Below are positions 27,096-36,098 of a DNA stretch of 64,000 bases, one piece after another; the first letter of the stretch is position 1; each line of letters opens with the position of its first letter. Source of the DNA: Frigoribacterium sp. PvP032 (GTDB taxonomy: Bacteria > Actinomycetota > Actinomycetes > Actinomycetales > Microbacteriaceae); assembly GCF_017833035.1 (NCBI RefSeq), contig NZ_JAFIBM010000001.1, forward strand, positions 1,612,001-1,676,000, written 5' to 3'. The notes beneath the pieces are model-generated. The model did no database searches. It saw nothing but the letters and a program-made list of their open reading frames with translations, and had not been told where the DNA came from. Made by a program: the position numbers and the translations under genes.

Positions 27096-27136
27096 TAAGA
27101 TCATGGGGGTCCTGTCGAATCGATTCGAACGACAGG
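27096..27136 (+). promoter_or_regulatory. Promoter and overlapping palindromes upstream of the MFS gene
   Basis: TAAGAT (27096-27101) is a plausible -10. Immediately downstream, CCTGTCG (27111-27117) is mirrored by CGACAGG (27130-27136), and within this lies a 14-bp perfect palindrome TCGAATCGATTCGA (27115-27128). The location just after the -10 fits an operator for a TetR- or MarR-type repressor; no such gene is nearby. Confidence 0.5.
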
Positions 27137-27234
27137 CTCCTCACGAACGGGCCCCACGCCCGTCGCGCACCAGCCAGCTCGACGGAGAGTCCCTGGATCC
27201 CAGCCCACCCCTCCGACCTCGAAGGCAGCCGCCC

Positions 27235-28524
27235 GTGATCGTCCTCACCACTCGTCGCAAGACACTCGCCCTGATCGCCCTCGCGCTCGGCGGGTTCGGA
27301 ATCGGCTCGACCGAGTTCGTCGCCATGGGCCTGCTGCCGAACATCGCGCAGGACCTGCTGCCGGGCCTCTACGCCCGGTCGTCCGACGAGGGCATCGCCC
27401 AGGCGGGCTGGCTCGTCAGCGCCTACGCTCTCGGCGTCGTCGTCGGCGCGCCGACCATCGCGGCGATGTCGTCCCACCTGCCGAAGAAGAAGCTGCTGAT
27501 GGGGCTCCTCGCCCTGTTCGTCGTCGGCACGCTGCTGTCGGCCGTGCTGCCGACCTTCGGCTGGGTGCTCGGGGCGCGGTTCTTCGCGGGGCTGCCGCAC
27601 GGCGCCTACTTCGGCATCGCCTCCATCGTGGCGGCCACCATCATGGGCCCCGGCAACCGGGGCAAGGGCGTCGCCCTCGTGCTCAGCGGGCTGACGATCG
27701 CGAACGTGGTCGGCGTCCCGTCCATCACGGCCCTCGGCCAGGCGCAGGGCTGGCGCGCGGCCTACCTCGCCGTCGCCGCGATCTTCGCGCTCACCTTCTT
27801 GGCCGTCGCGCTCGCCGTGCCGCGGATGGAGGGCGACTCCTCAGCGTCGATGCGTCGCGAGCTCAGTGCTTTCAAGAAGCCCCAGGTGTGGCTGGTCATG
27901 GGCATCGGCGCCATCGGCTTCGGCGGGTTCTTCGCGGTCTACAGCTACATCGCGAACGCGGTGACCGAGGGCACGGGCGTCGGCGAGGGCGTCGTGCCGT
28001 GGGTGCTCGTCGGGGTCGGCGTGGGCATGACGATCGGCAACGTGATCGGCGGCTGGGCGAGCGACAAGAACCTCAAGGCCGCGCTCACCGTCGGGTTCAT
28101 CGGGCTGATCACCGCGCTCGTCGCGTACGCGCTGCTCGTCGACGGGATCGTGGGCATCTTCGTGACGACGTTCTTCCTCGGGCTCGTCAGCTCGATGATC
28201 GGGCCCTCGGTCCAGTCGCGGCTCATGGAGGTCGCCGGCGAGAGCCAGGTGATCGGCGCCGCCCTCAACCACTCGTCGATGAACCTCGGCAACAGCGCGG
28301 GCGCCTACCTCGGCGGCGCCGTCATCGCCGCCGGGTTCGGCTTCGCGGCCCCGGGCTGGGTGGGCGTGGCGCTGGCGCTCGTGGGCGTCGTGCTCACCGT
28401 GATCAGCTTCCGGCTGCAGAAGACGGGCGACGCTCGTCAGGCGGCGCTCTGTGCGGCTGCGGCCGACGCGGACCACAAGGAGGACACCGACACGGGGTCC
28501 GTCTTCGTGGTGCAGGGGCGCTAG
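27235..28524 (+). CDS. MFS transporter, DHA1 family
   Basis: This 429-residue drug:proton-antiporter-type exporter has 12 predicted transmembrane helices. The start GSTEFVAMGLLPNIAQDL and LVSAYALGVVVGAPTIAA place it with the AraJ/YdhP/PbuE-like sugar/nucleoside/drug exporters. GKGVALVLSGLTIANVVGVP and SSMNLGNSAGAYLGG (helix 11) are typical. The substrate is unknown. The GTG at 27235, with GAAGG upstream, starts it about 130 bases downstream of the promoter, leaving a structured leader with nested palindromes that may hold an operator. Confidence 0.88.
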   Translation: MIVLTTRRKTLALIALALGGFGIGSTEFVAMGLLPNIAQDLLPGLYARSSDEGIAQAGWLVSAYALGVVVGAPTIAAMSSHLPKKKLLMGLLALFVVGTLLSAVLPTFGWVLGARFFAGLPHGAYFGIASIVAATIMGPGNRGKGVALVLSGLTIANVVGVPSITALGQAQGWRAAYLAVAAIFALTFLAVALAVPRMEGDSSASMRRELSAFKKPQVWLVMGIGAIGFGGFFAVYSYIANAVTEGTGVGEGVVPWVLVGVGVGMTIGNVIGGWASDKNLKAALTVGFIGLITALVAYALLVDGIVGIFVTTFFLGLVSSMIGPSVQSRLMEVAGESQVIGAALNHSSMNLGNSAGAYLGGAVIAAGFGFAAPGWVGVALALVGVVLTVISFRLQKTGDARQAALCAAAADADHKEDTDTGSVFVVQGR

Positions 28525-28567
28525 CGCCACCGCTGCTGCCGCCCCCGCCGTCGACTCAGCGAGAACC

Positions 28568-28623
28568 ACGCGTGAAGGGACAAAACACCCTCGGGCCCGA
28601 AGGTGTTTTGTCCCCTTACGCGT
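28568..28623. terminator. 22-bp hairpin between converging genes
   Basis: Arms at 28568-28589 and 28602-28623 pair over 22 bases with two mismatches; the 12-base loop is itself palindromic (TCGGGCCCGA). The arm contains AAAACACC / GGTGTTTT, giving a T-run. It separates the MFS gene from the response-regulator gene and is well placed as a bidirectional terminator. Confidence 0.75.
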
Positions 28624-28669
28624 GTTTCGTGAGTGGCGGGCGCGGCGGCGCGGCCGCCGCCGACCAGCG

Positions 28670-29347
28670 CTAGAAGTTGGTCTGCGCCGGCATGTCGGTC
28701 TGCAGCAGGATGCCGTCGGTGATGGCGCGCTTCCGCAGGGCCACCTTGGTGCCGACGTCGTAGCCCGCCACGCGGTACTTCTCACGGATGCGCTTGAGGT
28801 AGCTCTTGGCCGTCTCCTCGCTGATGCCGAGCTGGTAGGCCACGGCCTTCACGGGCTCGCCGCCGCCGTAGAGGGCCATGACGCGTCGCTCCTGGGCGCT
28901 GAGCTTCGGCACCCCGCCGATCTCGGCGGCGTTGAGCGCGAGGTCGAGCTCGGCGGAGATGTACGACTCGCCCTTGGCGGCGGCACGGATCGCCTCGACG
29001 ATCATCTCGGCGTCCTCGCTCTTGACGAGGTAGCCGAGCGCGCCGGCCGCGAGGGCCTCGCGGACGACGTTGGGCTCGGAGTAGGTGCTCATCAGCACCG
29101 TCTTCACGCCGGTCGTCTTCAGGGTGTTGATCTTGAGCGAGATCGGGATGTTGTCCTTGAGGTCGAGGTCGAGCAGCACGACGTCGACGGGGAACTCGGG
29201 GTGCGTCAGCAGCTCGGGCCACGACGCGACGGCGGCGACCATCGAGATGTCGCTGGCCGCGCCCCGGATCCACTCGCTCAGGGCGCCGAGGAGCATCTTG
29301 TGGTCGTCGACCAGGGCCAGACGGATGCGGTCGTCGGGTGTCGTCAC
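28670..29347 (-). CDS. LuxR/NarL-family response regulator
   Basis: The protein has 225 residues. The receiver domain (7-125) has the acidic pair DD at 14-15, phospho-acceptor Asp60 in VVLLDLDL, Thr/Ser in LMSTYS and Lys in LVKSED. The C-terminal HTH (about 150-210) has LSAQERRVMALYGGGEPVKAVAYQLGISEETAKSYL, a NarL-type DNA-binding helix-turn-helix. It is the last gene of a minus-strand operon headed by the histidine kinase, 79 bases after the middle gene. A GTG start with AAGAAGGA upstream is used. Confidence 0.9.
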   Translation of the reverse strand: MTTPDDRIRLALVDDHKMLLGALSEWIRGAASDISMVAAVASWPELLTHPEFPVDVVLLDLDLKDNIPISLKINTLKTTGVKTVLMSTYSEPNVVREALAAGALGYLVKSEDAEMIVEAIRAAAKGESYISAELDLALNAAEIGGVPKLSAQERRVMALYGGGEPVKAVAYQLGISEETAKSYLKRIREKYRVAGYDVGTKVALRKRAITDGILLQTDMPAQTNF

Positions 29348-29426
29348 GGGGCGGTCCTTCTTTCTGAGGAGGTGGTGTCCATGCTAGACGGACGGGTCGC
29401 GGTGCAGACCGCCCTGTCGGGGGCGG

Positions 29427-30686
29427 TCACGACTCGGCGGGGTTGTCGACGATGCAGTGGATGCGCAGGCGGAGGCTGGACTCGTGCGTCGAGGCCGAGT
29501 ACTCGCCGACGCGCTCGAGGGCGCTCCACGTGGCAGGGGTGACCCGGTTGCGGCGGATGCCCGTCGTCGAGACGACGATCGGGACCTCGACGCTGCGACC
29601 GGCCAGCGAGGCGATCGACTGGGTGACGGCGGTGACCGGGCCGAGGGTCAGGGTGATCGCCGCGCTGGGCGCACGGGTGCGCGAGTCGCCGAGCAGCAGC
29701 CAGACGGCCTGCAGCAGGCCGTCGCGCTGCGGGGGAGCGAGCAGCCCGGCGAGCGACGACGGGTCGACGAGCGTCACCGAGCGGCCGAGGTACTCGGACT
29801 CGGTGACGGCGTGGTGCAGCCACGTCTCGCGTCGGCCCTCGATCAGGTGCAGCCGCAGCTCGGTCGCGAGCGACGCGGCCTGCGACGCCACCTTGGGCGA
29901 GAGCGGCAGCGGCACGTCGCCGCCGGCGACGCCGTCGAGCAGCTTCTCGGCGGCGAGGTCGAGACGGGCCAGCTCGTCGCTGGCGAGCATGCCCACGGCG
30001 AAGCGCGGCTGCGAGACGTTGCTCTGCACCAGCACGCGGTCGAGCTCGACCTGCACCATCCGCCGGAAGCGCTGCACGACGGACACGGCGACGGCGCTCG
30101 GGAGCACGGCGAGGGCGATGATCGAGATCTGCTGCGGCACCGAGTCGGCGGTGAGGGGAGTCGAGGCCACGACCATGACCACGAAGCCGACGAGGAGGAG
30201 CCCGACCGCGACCACGATCTCGCGCGCCGGCCGCAGGGTCACGACGGGCAGCAGCCCGAAGCCGACCGCGACGCTCGCCGTCGCGTAGGCGCCGACGTCG
30301 TGCAGGGGCCAGATGGCGACGAAGTCGAGGGCGACGACGACGACCATGATGCCGCCGATGACGGCGAAGACCCCGCCGGTGAGGCGTTCGCCCCGGATGG
30401 TCACGAGCGCGGCGGTCCCGACGAACACGGCGATGTAGAGGAGCCACGCCACGAGCGCGGGCGCGACCATCGGGTAGTCGCTCAGGTGGCTGAGGAAGAA
30501 GACCAGCCCGTAGACGGCCTGCACCGCGGCGACGACCGCCGCGCCGAGCCCGAGGTAGCCGGTGCCGAGGGTCGCGCCGGCCGCACGGGCCTGTCGGAGG
30601 GACCTGGCGCCGGTGGAGCCGATCGGCAGGCCGCGGGCGGCACGGCGGCCGCGCTGCACCCCGAGGGTGTTCTCGTCGATGCTCAT
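29427..30686 (-). CDS. Membrane protein encoded within the two-component operon, no ATPase domain
   Basis: This 419-residue protein has about six transmembrane helices (roughly residues 45-205) and a cytoplasmic C-terminal half. Its position between the kinase and regulator genes suggests a kinase relative, and there is a helical segment after the membrane domain, but no H-box, N-box or glycine-rich ATP lid can be found. It could be a pseudokinase or accessory sensor. Its start codon overlaps the kinase stop (ATGA), so the two are made together. Function unknown. Confidence 0.75.
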   Translation of the reverse strand: MSIDENTLGVQRGRRAARGLPIGSTGARSLRQARAAGATLGTGYLGLGAAVVAAVQAVYGLVFFLSHLSDYPMVAPALVAWLLYIAVFVGTAALVTIRGERLTGGVFAVIGGIMVVVVALDFVAIWPLHDVGAYATASVAVGFGLLPVVTLRPAREIVVAVGLLLVGFVVMVVASTPLTADSVPQQISIIALAVLPSAVAVSVVQRFRRMVQVELDRVLVQSNVSQPRFAVGMLASDELARLDLAAEKLLDGVAGGDVPLPLSPKVASQAASLATELRLHLIEGRRETWLHHAVTESEYLGRSVTLVDPSSLAGLLAPPQRDGLLQAVWLLLGDSRTRAPSAAITLTLGPVTAVTQSIASLAGRSVEVPIVVSTTGIRRNRVTPATWSALERVGEYSASTHESSLRLRIHCIVDNPAES

Positions 30687-31840
30687 CGGGGCGCCTCCAG
30701 GACGACGGTGGTGCCGGCGCCCGGCGACGAGAACAGGCGGGCGCTGCCGCCCACCTCGCGCAGGCGGCCGACGACGGACTCCTTGAAGCCGAGCCGCTCC
30801 TCGCTCACGCCGTTCAGCTCGAAGCCGACCCCGGCGTCGGTGACCATCGCGCGGACCATGGAGTCGTCGTGGATGATCGTGACGTGGGCCTCGGTGACGC
30901 CCGCGTGCCGCCGGACGTTCTCGAGGCACTCCGCGAGGGCGAGCAGGAAGGCGTCGAGCACGTGCGTCGGCAGCAGCACCTGCCCGGTGCCGTGCCAGCT
31001 CACCTCGAGGCCCATGCGGCCGAAGCGCTGCTTCACCGACTCGAGCGTCTGGCCGAGCGGCGACTCCTCGACGGTCTCGAGCGTGTACTCGCCGGAGGCC
31101 TGCGGCTGGGGCGTGCCGCCGAGACGCAGGTGCCGCAGCAGACGTGCGTCCTCGGCGGCCTGCGCCTGCAGCGCCTCGGGGGTGACGCCCACGCCGGAGT
31201 GGGCGAGGAGCGTCAGGGTCGCGAGCACGGTGTCGTGCAGGAGGCGCGCGCCCTGCCGGCGCTGCGCCTCCGTCTCGCTCGCCTGGCGTTCCGCACGGTG
31301 CGCGTTGCCGATGCTGTAGATGCGACGGGCCGCGAGGGGGACGGCGCGGCCGAGCCAGATGCCGACCACGAAGACGAGGACCCAGCCGAGCACGACGGCC
31401 GCGACGGGGAAGGTGAGGACGGATCCCGTGGCCAGCGCGACGCAGGCGACGGAGACGGCGAAGGCGAGGACCGCGGTGACGACACGGATGCGACTCGTGG
31501 ACAGGACGAACGCGAACGACGCGTTGGCGCCTCCTGCGAGGGGGATGACCGCCGTCGCGACGGCCGCGTCGGCCGGTGCCCCGAACGGGAGGAGGGCCAC
31601 CACCGTGGCGGCGAGCCCCACGGCCATGCCGCCCAGCACTGCCCAGCGCGAGCCCGACCGTCCGACGACGACCAGGGCCACGACCATCGCGACGACGAGG
31701 ACGGACACGACGGCGAGGTGAGCGGGCTCGGTCACGCCCGGGAAGGCCAGCGCGACGAGCGACACCCCGGCGCAGGCGATGCCCAGCGTGCGCGTGGTGG
31801 AGCTCAGGAGCCGATCGCGTTCCTGGGCGAAGATGTCCAT
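30683..31840 (-). CDS. Sensor histidine kinase, HisKA_3/NarX class
   Basis: This 385-residue kinase has about five or six N-terminal transmembrane helices (residues 18-165), a dimerisation/phosphoacceptor helix with RLLHDTVLATL (His202) and an HATPase_c domain with ALAECLENVRRHA (N-box, about 293-305), VTDAGVGFEL (G1) and SSPGAGTTV (G2). The class pairs with LuxR-type regulators, here two genes downstream. The input is unknown; there is no extracytoplasmic domain, so a membrane-embedded signal is likely. It starts with the ATG at 31840. Upstream, a CATG-TTTCCA-CATG palindrome near 31898-31911 could be regulatory. Confidence 0.88.
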   Translation of the reverse strand: MDIFAQERDRLLSSTTRTLGIACAGVSLVALAFPGVTEPAHLAVVSVLVVAMVVALVVVGRSGSRWAVLGGMAVGLAATVVALLPFGAPADAAVATAVIPLAGGANASFAFVLSTSRIRVVTAVLAFAVSVACVALATGSVLTFPVAAVVLGWVLVFVVGIWLGRAVPLAARRIYSIGNAHRAERQASETEAQRRQGARLLHDTVLATLTLLAHSGVGVTPEALQAQAAEDARLLRHLRLGGTPQPQASGEYTLETVEESPLGQTLESVKQRFGRMGLEVSWHGTGQVLLPTHVLDAFLLALAECLENVRRHAGVTEAHVTIIHDDSMVRAMVTDAGVGFELNGVSEERLGFKESVVGRLREVGGSARLFSSPGAGTTVVLEAPR

Positions 31841-32052
31841 GGTGATCCAACGTGTGCGGACGGTGCGTTACGTGTCTGTCGGGTGACAGCGACCCCTCAT
31901 GTTTCCACATGTGCAGGCCCTGTGAGGCGCACAGGCTCGCGCGACGCGCCGAGGAGACGCGGATCACTCACGGCGCGGGCAGATGCGGATCGGGGGACGT
32001 GTCGGCCGTTCGGGGGACCCGTCGGGCGGGCGGGTCCGGACGGTGCGCGGGC

Positions 32053-33261
32053 TCAGCTGGCGAGCAGGCGGCCGAGGTGGCGGCCGACGGCGTCGTCCTC
32101 GATGAGGAAGCCGTCGTGGCCGTACTCGCTCGAGATCACGACGGCCTCGCCGCCGTCGAGGCCGTTCGGCAGGTGCCGGGCGATCGTCTGCTGGTCGCGG
32201 GCGGGGAAGAGCCGGTCGCTGTCGACGCCGAGCACGAGGGTGCGGGCGGTGACCCGACCGAGCGCCTCCTCGACGCCGCCGCGGTCGCGGCCCACGTCGT
32301 GCGAGTTCATCGCGCCGAGCAGGGCGACGTAGCTGCCGGCGTCGAAGCGACGCGTGAACTTGGCGCCGTGGAAGTCGAGCCAGCTCTCGACCTGGAAGCG
32401 GCCGGGGCCGCCGAGCGGCGAGATGTCGCTCTGCCAGGCACGCCCGAAGCGTGCGGCCAGCTCCTCGGGCGACCGGTAGTTCAGCAGGGCCATCCGCCGC
32501 GCGAGGGCGAGGCCGCGCCAGGGACCCTCGCCGTCGACGGCGTCGTAGAAGTCGCCGCCGGCGAAGGCCGCGTCCATTCGGATCGCCTCGGTCTGCACCG
32601 TGTTGAGGGCGATCTGGTCGGCGCTCGCCAGGGGAGGGGCGGCCAGGACGGCCAGGCGCTCGACGCGGTCGGGATGCGTGACTCCCCACTCGAGGGCGTG
32701 CATGCCGCCCATCGACCCGCCGACGACGGCCGCCCACCGGTGGATGCCGAGCGCGTCCGAGAAGGCCGCCTGCGCGGCGACCTGGTCTCGGATCGTCAGG
32801 TGCGGGAACCTCGAGCCCCACTCGACCGCGTCGGGCCCGAACGACGACGGACCGGTGCTGCCCTGGCAGCCGCCGAGCATGTTGGGCGCGACGACGAACC
32901 AGCGGTCGGTGTCGACGGCCAGGCCCGGGCCCACGACGCCGCTCCACCAGCCGGCCGTCCGGTGACCGGGGCCCGCCCGGCCGACGACGTGGCTGTCGCC
33001 GGTGAGCGCGTGCAGCAGGAGGACGGCGTTGTCCCGCGCGGGGGAGAGCTCGCCCCAGGTCTCGTAGGCGATCCGGACGCGGTCGAGGGCCGCTCCGCTC
33101 TCGAGCTCGAGCCGGTCGAGGGGCACGAACGCACGGTCGCCCGGGTCGTCGCCGTCGCGCCACGCTCCGGTGACTGGCGGGCGGGCCAGCATCGCGAGGC
33201 GCGTGCGCTCGCTCACGACGCTCGACGGGACGGTGTCCTCGGGGGTGCTCTGCCAGTCCAT
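32053..33261 (-). CDS. metX: Homoserine O-acetyltransferase
   Basis: This 402-residue alpha/beta-hydrolase transfers acetyl from acetyl-CoA to homoserine, the entry step of methionine synthesis by direct sulfhydrylation. The nucleophile elbow is GGSMGG (Ser183), the oxyanion region LTGDSHVVG and NMLGGCQGSTGPSS; the acidic residue is in GVDSDRLFP and the His in EYGHDGF near the C-terminus. The sequence alone does not rule out succinyl-CoA, but actinobacterial members use acetyl-CoA. It is read in the same direction as metY but separated from it by a 530-base repeat block. Confidence 0.92.
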   Translation of the reverse strand: MDWQSTPEDTVPSSVVSERTRLAMLARPPVTGAWRDGDDPGDRAFVPLDRLELESGAALDRVRIAYETWGELSPARDNAVLLLHALTGDSHVVGRAGPGHRTAGWWSGVVGPGLAVDTDRWFVVAPNMLGGCQGSTGPSSFGPDAVEWGSRFPHLTIRDQVAAQAAFSDALGIHRWAAVVGGSMGGMHALEWGVTHPDRVERLAVLAAPPLASADQIALNTVQTEAIRMDAAFAGGDFYDAVDGEGPWRGLALARRMALLNYRSPEELAARFGRAWQSDISPLGGPGRFQVESWLDFHGAKFTRRFDAGSYVALLGAMNSHDVGRDRGGVEEALGRVTARTLVLGVDSDRLFPARDQQTIARHLPNGLDGGEAVVISSEYGHDGFLIEDDAVGRHLGRLLAS

Positions 33262-33332
33262 GTGGTGCCCATCCTGGTCGCCTCGAGGAGGGGCGGCCTG
33301 ATTGTTACGTCCGCCGCGCCTCCCCGGCCCCT

Positions 33333-33378
33333 CCTCACGAGGTGCGGAGCGCCTCCTGCGTGACCGCTCGCGCCGCCG
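33333..33378. repeat. 46-bp exact copy of the metY 3' end
   Basis: Bases 33333-33378 are identical to 33793-33838, which contain the stop and last 14 codons of metY. This detached copy lies in the metX-metY intergenic region and has no coding role. The two copies bracket the repeat array, which suggests that a tandem duplication or repair event created the block. Confidence 0.8.
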
Positions 33379-33416
33379 GGTCGCGGCCCCGTCTCCCTTC
33401 CGGTGGCACGTGGTGG

Positions 33417-33636
33417 GGTGCGGCGGGTTCCCGTCGCCCGCGGCGGGTCAGCGCCCACCCGCCGCGGGCGACAGGAACCCGCCGGCTTTCAAGCTCGACC
33501 CGCCGGGGGTGGCAGGAGCCAGCCGGCTTGGCTCCGCGAGGGTGCGTCCGGGCCGCGCGGGGAGGGTGCGGCGGGTTCCCGTCGCCCGCGGCGCGTCAGC
33601 GCCCACCCGCCGCAGGCGACAGGAACCCGCCGGCTT
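33417..33636. repeat. Two 72-bp direct repeats, each a long hairpin
   Basis: Copies at 33417-33488 and 33565-33636 agree at about 70 of 72 positions. Each folds into a long, almost perfect stem (ends CGGCGGGTTCC / GGAACCCGCCG, 8-base loop CAGCGCCC). A partial third copy (ACAGGAACCCGCCGGCTTCG) is at about 33660. The whole stretch 33262-33792 has no gene. Confidence 0.75.
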
Positions 33637-33693
33637 CGGATCGAGACCCGCCACCGGCTACAGGAACCCGCCGGCTTCGAAGCCCGACCCGGC

Positions 33694-33773
33694 GGGGGCG
33701 ACGGGGACCCGCCGGGGGCGACGGGGACCCGCCGGGGGCGACGGGGACCCGCCGGGGGCGTCGGAGACCCGCC
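33694..33773. repeat. Four tandem 20-bp repeats
   Basis: The unit GGGGGCGACGGGGACCCGCC occurs four times in a row (33694, 33714, 33734, 33754); the first three are identical and the fourth has two changes. This short tandem array just downstream of metY is likely to vary in copy number between strains. Confidence 0.85.
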
Positions 33774-33794
33774 GACTTCGAGAGGGCAGGTGCC

Positions 33795-35126
33795 TCACGA
33801 GGTGCGGAGCGCCTCCTGCGTGACCGCTCGCGCCGCCGCGAAGCCGGCGTCGAGGTCCGCCTTGAGGTCGTCGACGTTCTCGAGGCCGACCGAGAGCCGC
33901 ACGAGGCCGGGCGTCACGCCCGTCGTGAGCTGCTGCTCGGGCGTCAGCTGCGAGTGCGTCGTCGAGGCCGGGTGGATGACGAGGCTGCGGACGTCGCCGA
34001 TGTTGGCGAGGTGGCTGAAGAGGCGGAGCCCGTCGACGAGAGCGCGGCCGGCGTCGACGCCGCCCTTGAGCTCGAACGACAGCACGGCTCCGACGCCGCG
34101 CGGGGCGTACTTGTTCGCCGCGGCGTACCAGGGGCTCGTCGGCAGGCCGGCGTACCAGACCGCGGCGACGTCGTCGCGGGCGTCGAGCCACTCGGCGATC
34201 TCCTGGGCGTTCTGCACGTGGCGCTCGATGCGGAGGCTGAGCGTCTCGATGCCCTGGATGAGCGAGAACGCGCTGTCGGCGCTGTTCGACGCTCCCAGGT
34301 CGCGGAGCAGCTGCACCCGGGCCTTGATGATGTACGCCAGGCTGTCGCCCACCGCCTGCGTGTACACGGCTCCGTGGTACGAGGGGTCGGGCTGGGTCAG
34401 CCCGGGGAACCGCTCGGCGTTGTCGCTCCACGAGAACGTGCCGCCGTCGACGATGAAGCCGCCGATCACGGTGCCGTGCCCGCCGAGGAACTTCGTCGCC
34501 GAGTGCACGACGATGTCGGCCCCGTGCTCGAGCGGGCGGATCAGGTACGGCGTCGCGATCGTGTTGTCGACGATCAGGGGCACGCCCTCGGCGTGCGCGA
34601 CGCCGGCGACCTTCTCGATGTCGAGCACGTTGATCTTCGGGTTGCCGATCGTCTCGGCGAAGAAGAGCTTCGTGTTCGGGCGGACGGCGCGGCGCCACTC
34701 GTCGGCGTCGTCCTGGTCCTCGACGAAGGTGGTCTCGATGCCGAGCTTCGCGAGCGTGTAGCGGAACAGGTTGTACGTGCCGCCGTAGATGGACGACGAC
34801 GACACGATGTGGTCGCCCGCCTCGCCGAGGTTGAGCACGGCGAACGTCGACGCCGCCTGGCCCGAGGCGACGAGCAGGGCCCCGACGCCGCCCTCGAGCG
34901 CGGCGATGCGCTGCTCGACGACGTCGTGGGTCGGGTTCATGATGCGCGAGTAGATGTTGCCGTTCTCGGCGAGGGCGAAGAGGTCCTGCGCGTGCTGCGA
35001 GTCGCGGAACACGTACGAGGTCGTCTTGTAGATCGGCGTCGCCCTGGCGTGGGTCGTCGGGTCGGGGCGGGCCCCGGCGTGGATCTGCTGGGTCTCGAAC
35101 TTCCAGTCGGGCGTCTCTGCGCTCAT
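33795..35126 (-). CDS. metY: O-acetylhomoserine sulfhydrylase (aminocarboxypropyltransferase)
   Basis: This 443-residue PLP enzyme of the Cys/Met gamma-family makes homocysteine from O-acetylhomoserine and sulfide. PLP lysine is Lys212 in [32 protein letters not shown] and [14 protein letters not shown] are typical of MetY rather than MetB/MetC. The start ATG at 35126 has a strong ribosome binding site (GAGGAG). With metX it completes direct sulfhydrylation. No SAM riboswitch was recognised upstream; 35127-35321 has only a short tandem repeat (GGGGACTCGSGGCGTRACGGG). Confidence 0.92.
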   Translation of the reverse strand: MSAETPDWKFETQQIHAGARPDPTTHARATPIYKTTSYVFRDSQHAQDLFALAENGNIYSRIMNPTHDVVEQRIAALEGGVGALLVASGQAASTFAVLNLGEAGDHIVSSSSIYGGTYNLFRYTLAKLGIETTFVEDQDDADEWRRAVRPNTKLFFAETIGNPKINVLDIEKVAGVAHAEGVPLIVDNTIATPYLIRPLEHGADIVVHSATKFLGGHGTVIGGFIVDGGTFSWSDNAERFPGLTQPDPSYHGAVYTQAVGDSLAYIIKARVQLLRDLGASNSADSAFSLIQGIETLSLRIERHVQNAQEIAEWLDARDDVAAVWYAGLPTSPWYAAANKYAPRGVGAVLSFELKGGVDAGRALVDGLRLFSHLANIGDVRSLVIHPASTTHSQLTPEQQLTTGVTPGLVRLSVGLENVDDLKADLDAGFAAARAVTQEALRTS

Positions 35127-35321
35127 GGTGTGCTCCTCGTCCGGGTCGGGGGTGGTGCGGGTGCGAGCCACGGTACGGAGGCGCGGCGCGGGTGTCCACG
35201 GCAGGGGACTCGCGGCGTAACGGGCCGGGGACTCGGGGCGTGACGGGCAGCGCTGCCCGGCCGCGCTAGCGTGGACGGCGGCCGCTGGCGGTCACCACCG
35301 ACGACGGAAGAAGGACGGCAC

Positions 35322-36098
35322 ATGGCGAAGCGGGCACTGGTCACGGGAGCGAGCTCGGGCATCGGCGCGGCGACGGTGAGGCTGTTCCGCGCGCGGGGCT
35401 GGGACGTGCTCGCGGTCGCCCGGCGTGAGGACCGCCTCCGTGCGCTCGCCGACGAGACCGGGGCGAACTGGTTCCGGGCCGACGTGACGGACGACGACGA
35501 CGTCGCCGCGCTGCGCGCGCACGTCGACGAGACCGGCCCGCTGCACGTGCTCGTCAACAACGCCGGCGGCGCGTTCGGCCTCGACTCGGTCGAGCACGGC
35601 TCGGTCGACGACTGGCGACGCATGTTCGAGGTCAACGTGCTCGGCACGAAGCGCGCCGTGTCGGCGCTGCTGCCCGCGCTGCGACGAGGTGCCGAGGAGG
35701 CGGGCGGCGCGGACGTCGTGACGGTCACCTCCATCGCGGGCCACGTCGCTTACGAGGGCGGCGGCGGGTACAACGCGTCGAAGTTCGCCGAGCACGCGCT
35801 CGTCGCCGTGCTGCGGCTCGAGCTCGCGGGGGAGCCGATCCGCGTCGTCGAGATCGCGCCGGGGATGGTGCACACCGAGGAGTTCTCGCTCGTCCGCTTC
35901 GGCGGCGACAAAGAGCGAGCCGACGCCGTCTACTCGGCGGTGGAGGCGCCCCTCGTCGCGGAGGACGTCGCGGAGTCGATCGTGCACTCGGTCGAGCTGC
36001 CGGCGCACGTGAACCTCGACCTGGTGACGATCAAGCCGGTGGCGCAGGCCGCTCCGCACAAGGTCGCGAAGGGGCCGCTGCGCGTCAGCCGCGACTGA
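35322..36098 (+). CDS. Short-chain dehydrogenase/reductase, YdfG-like
   Basis: This 258-residue Rossmann-fold NAD(P)-dependent oxidoreductase has the cofactor motif TGASSGIG (8-15), NNAG near residue 82, catalytic Ser in VTSIAGHVAYEGG and the Y-x3-K motif YNASK. PGMVHTEEFSLVRFGGDKERADAVY matches the YdfG/3-hydroxy acid (serine/allothreonine) dehydrogenase branch. The substrate is only suggested by this similarity. It is divergent to metY. A TAGCGT near 35266 could be its -10, giving a leader of about 50 bases. It ends 14 bases inside the converging next gene. Confidence 0.9.
   Translation: MAKRALVTGASSGIGAATVRLFRARGWDVLAVARREDRLRALADETGANWFRADVTDDDDVAALRAHVDETGPLHVLVNNAGGAFGLDSVEHGSVDDWRRMFEVNVLGTKRAVSALLPALRRGAEEAGGADVVTVTSIAGHVAYEGGGGYNASKFAEHALVAVLRLELAGEPIRVVEIAPGMVHTEEFSLVRFGGDKERADAVYSAVEAPLVAEDVAESIVHSVELPAHVNLDLVTIKPVAQAAPHKVAKGPLRVSRD

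Noticed and set aside
33694-33773. Tandem 20-bp units as a CRISPR array
   Set aside because: Units abut with no spacers and no cas genes are present; it is a simple tandem repeat.
35127-35321. SAM riboswitch upstream of metY
   Set aside because: No conserved SAM-I, SAM-II or SAM-IV core could be recognised; only a short GGGGACTCG-type tandem repeat is seen.
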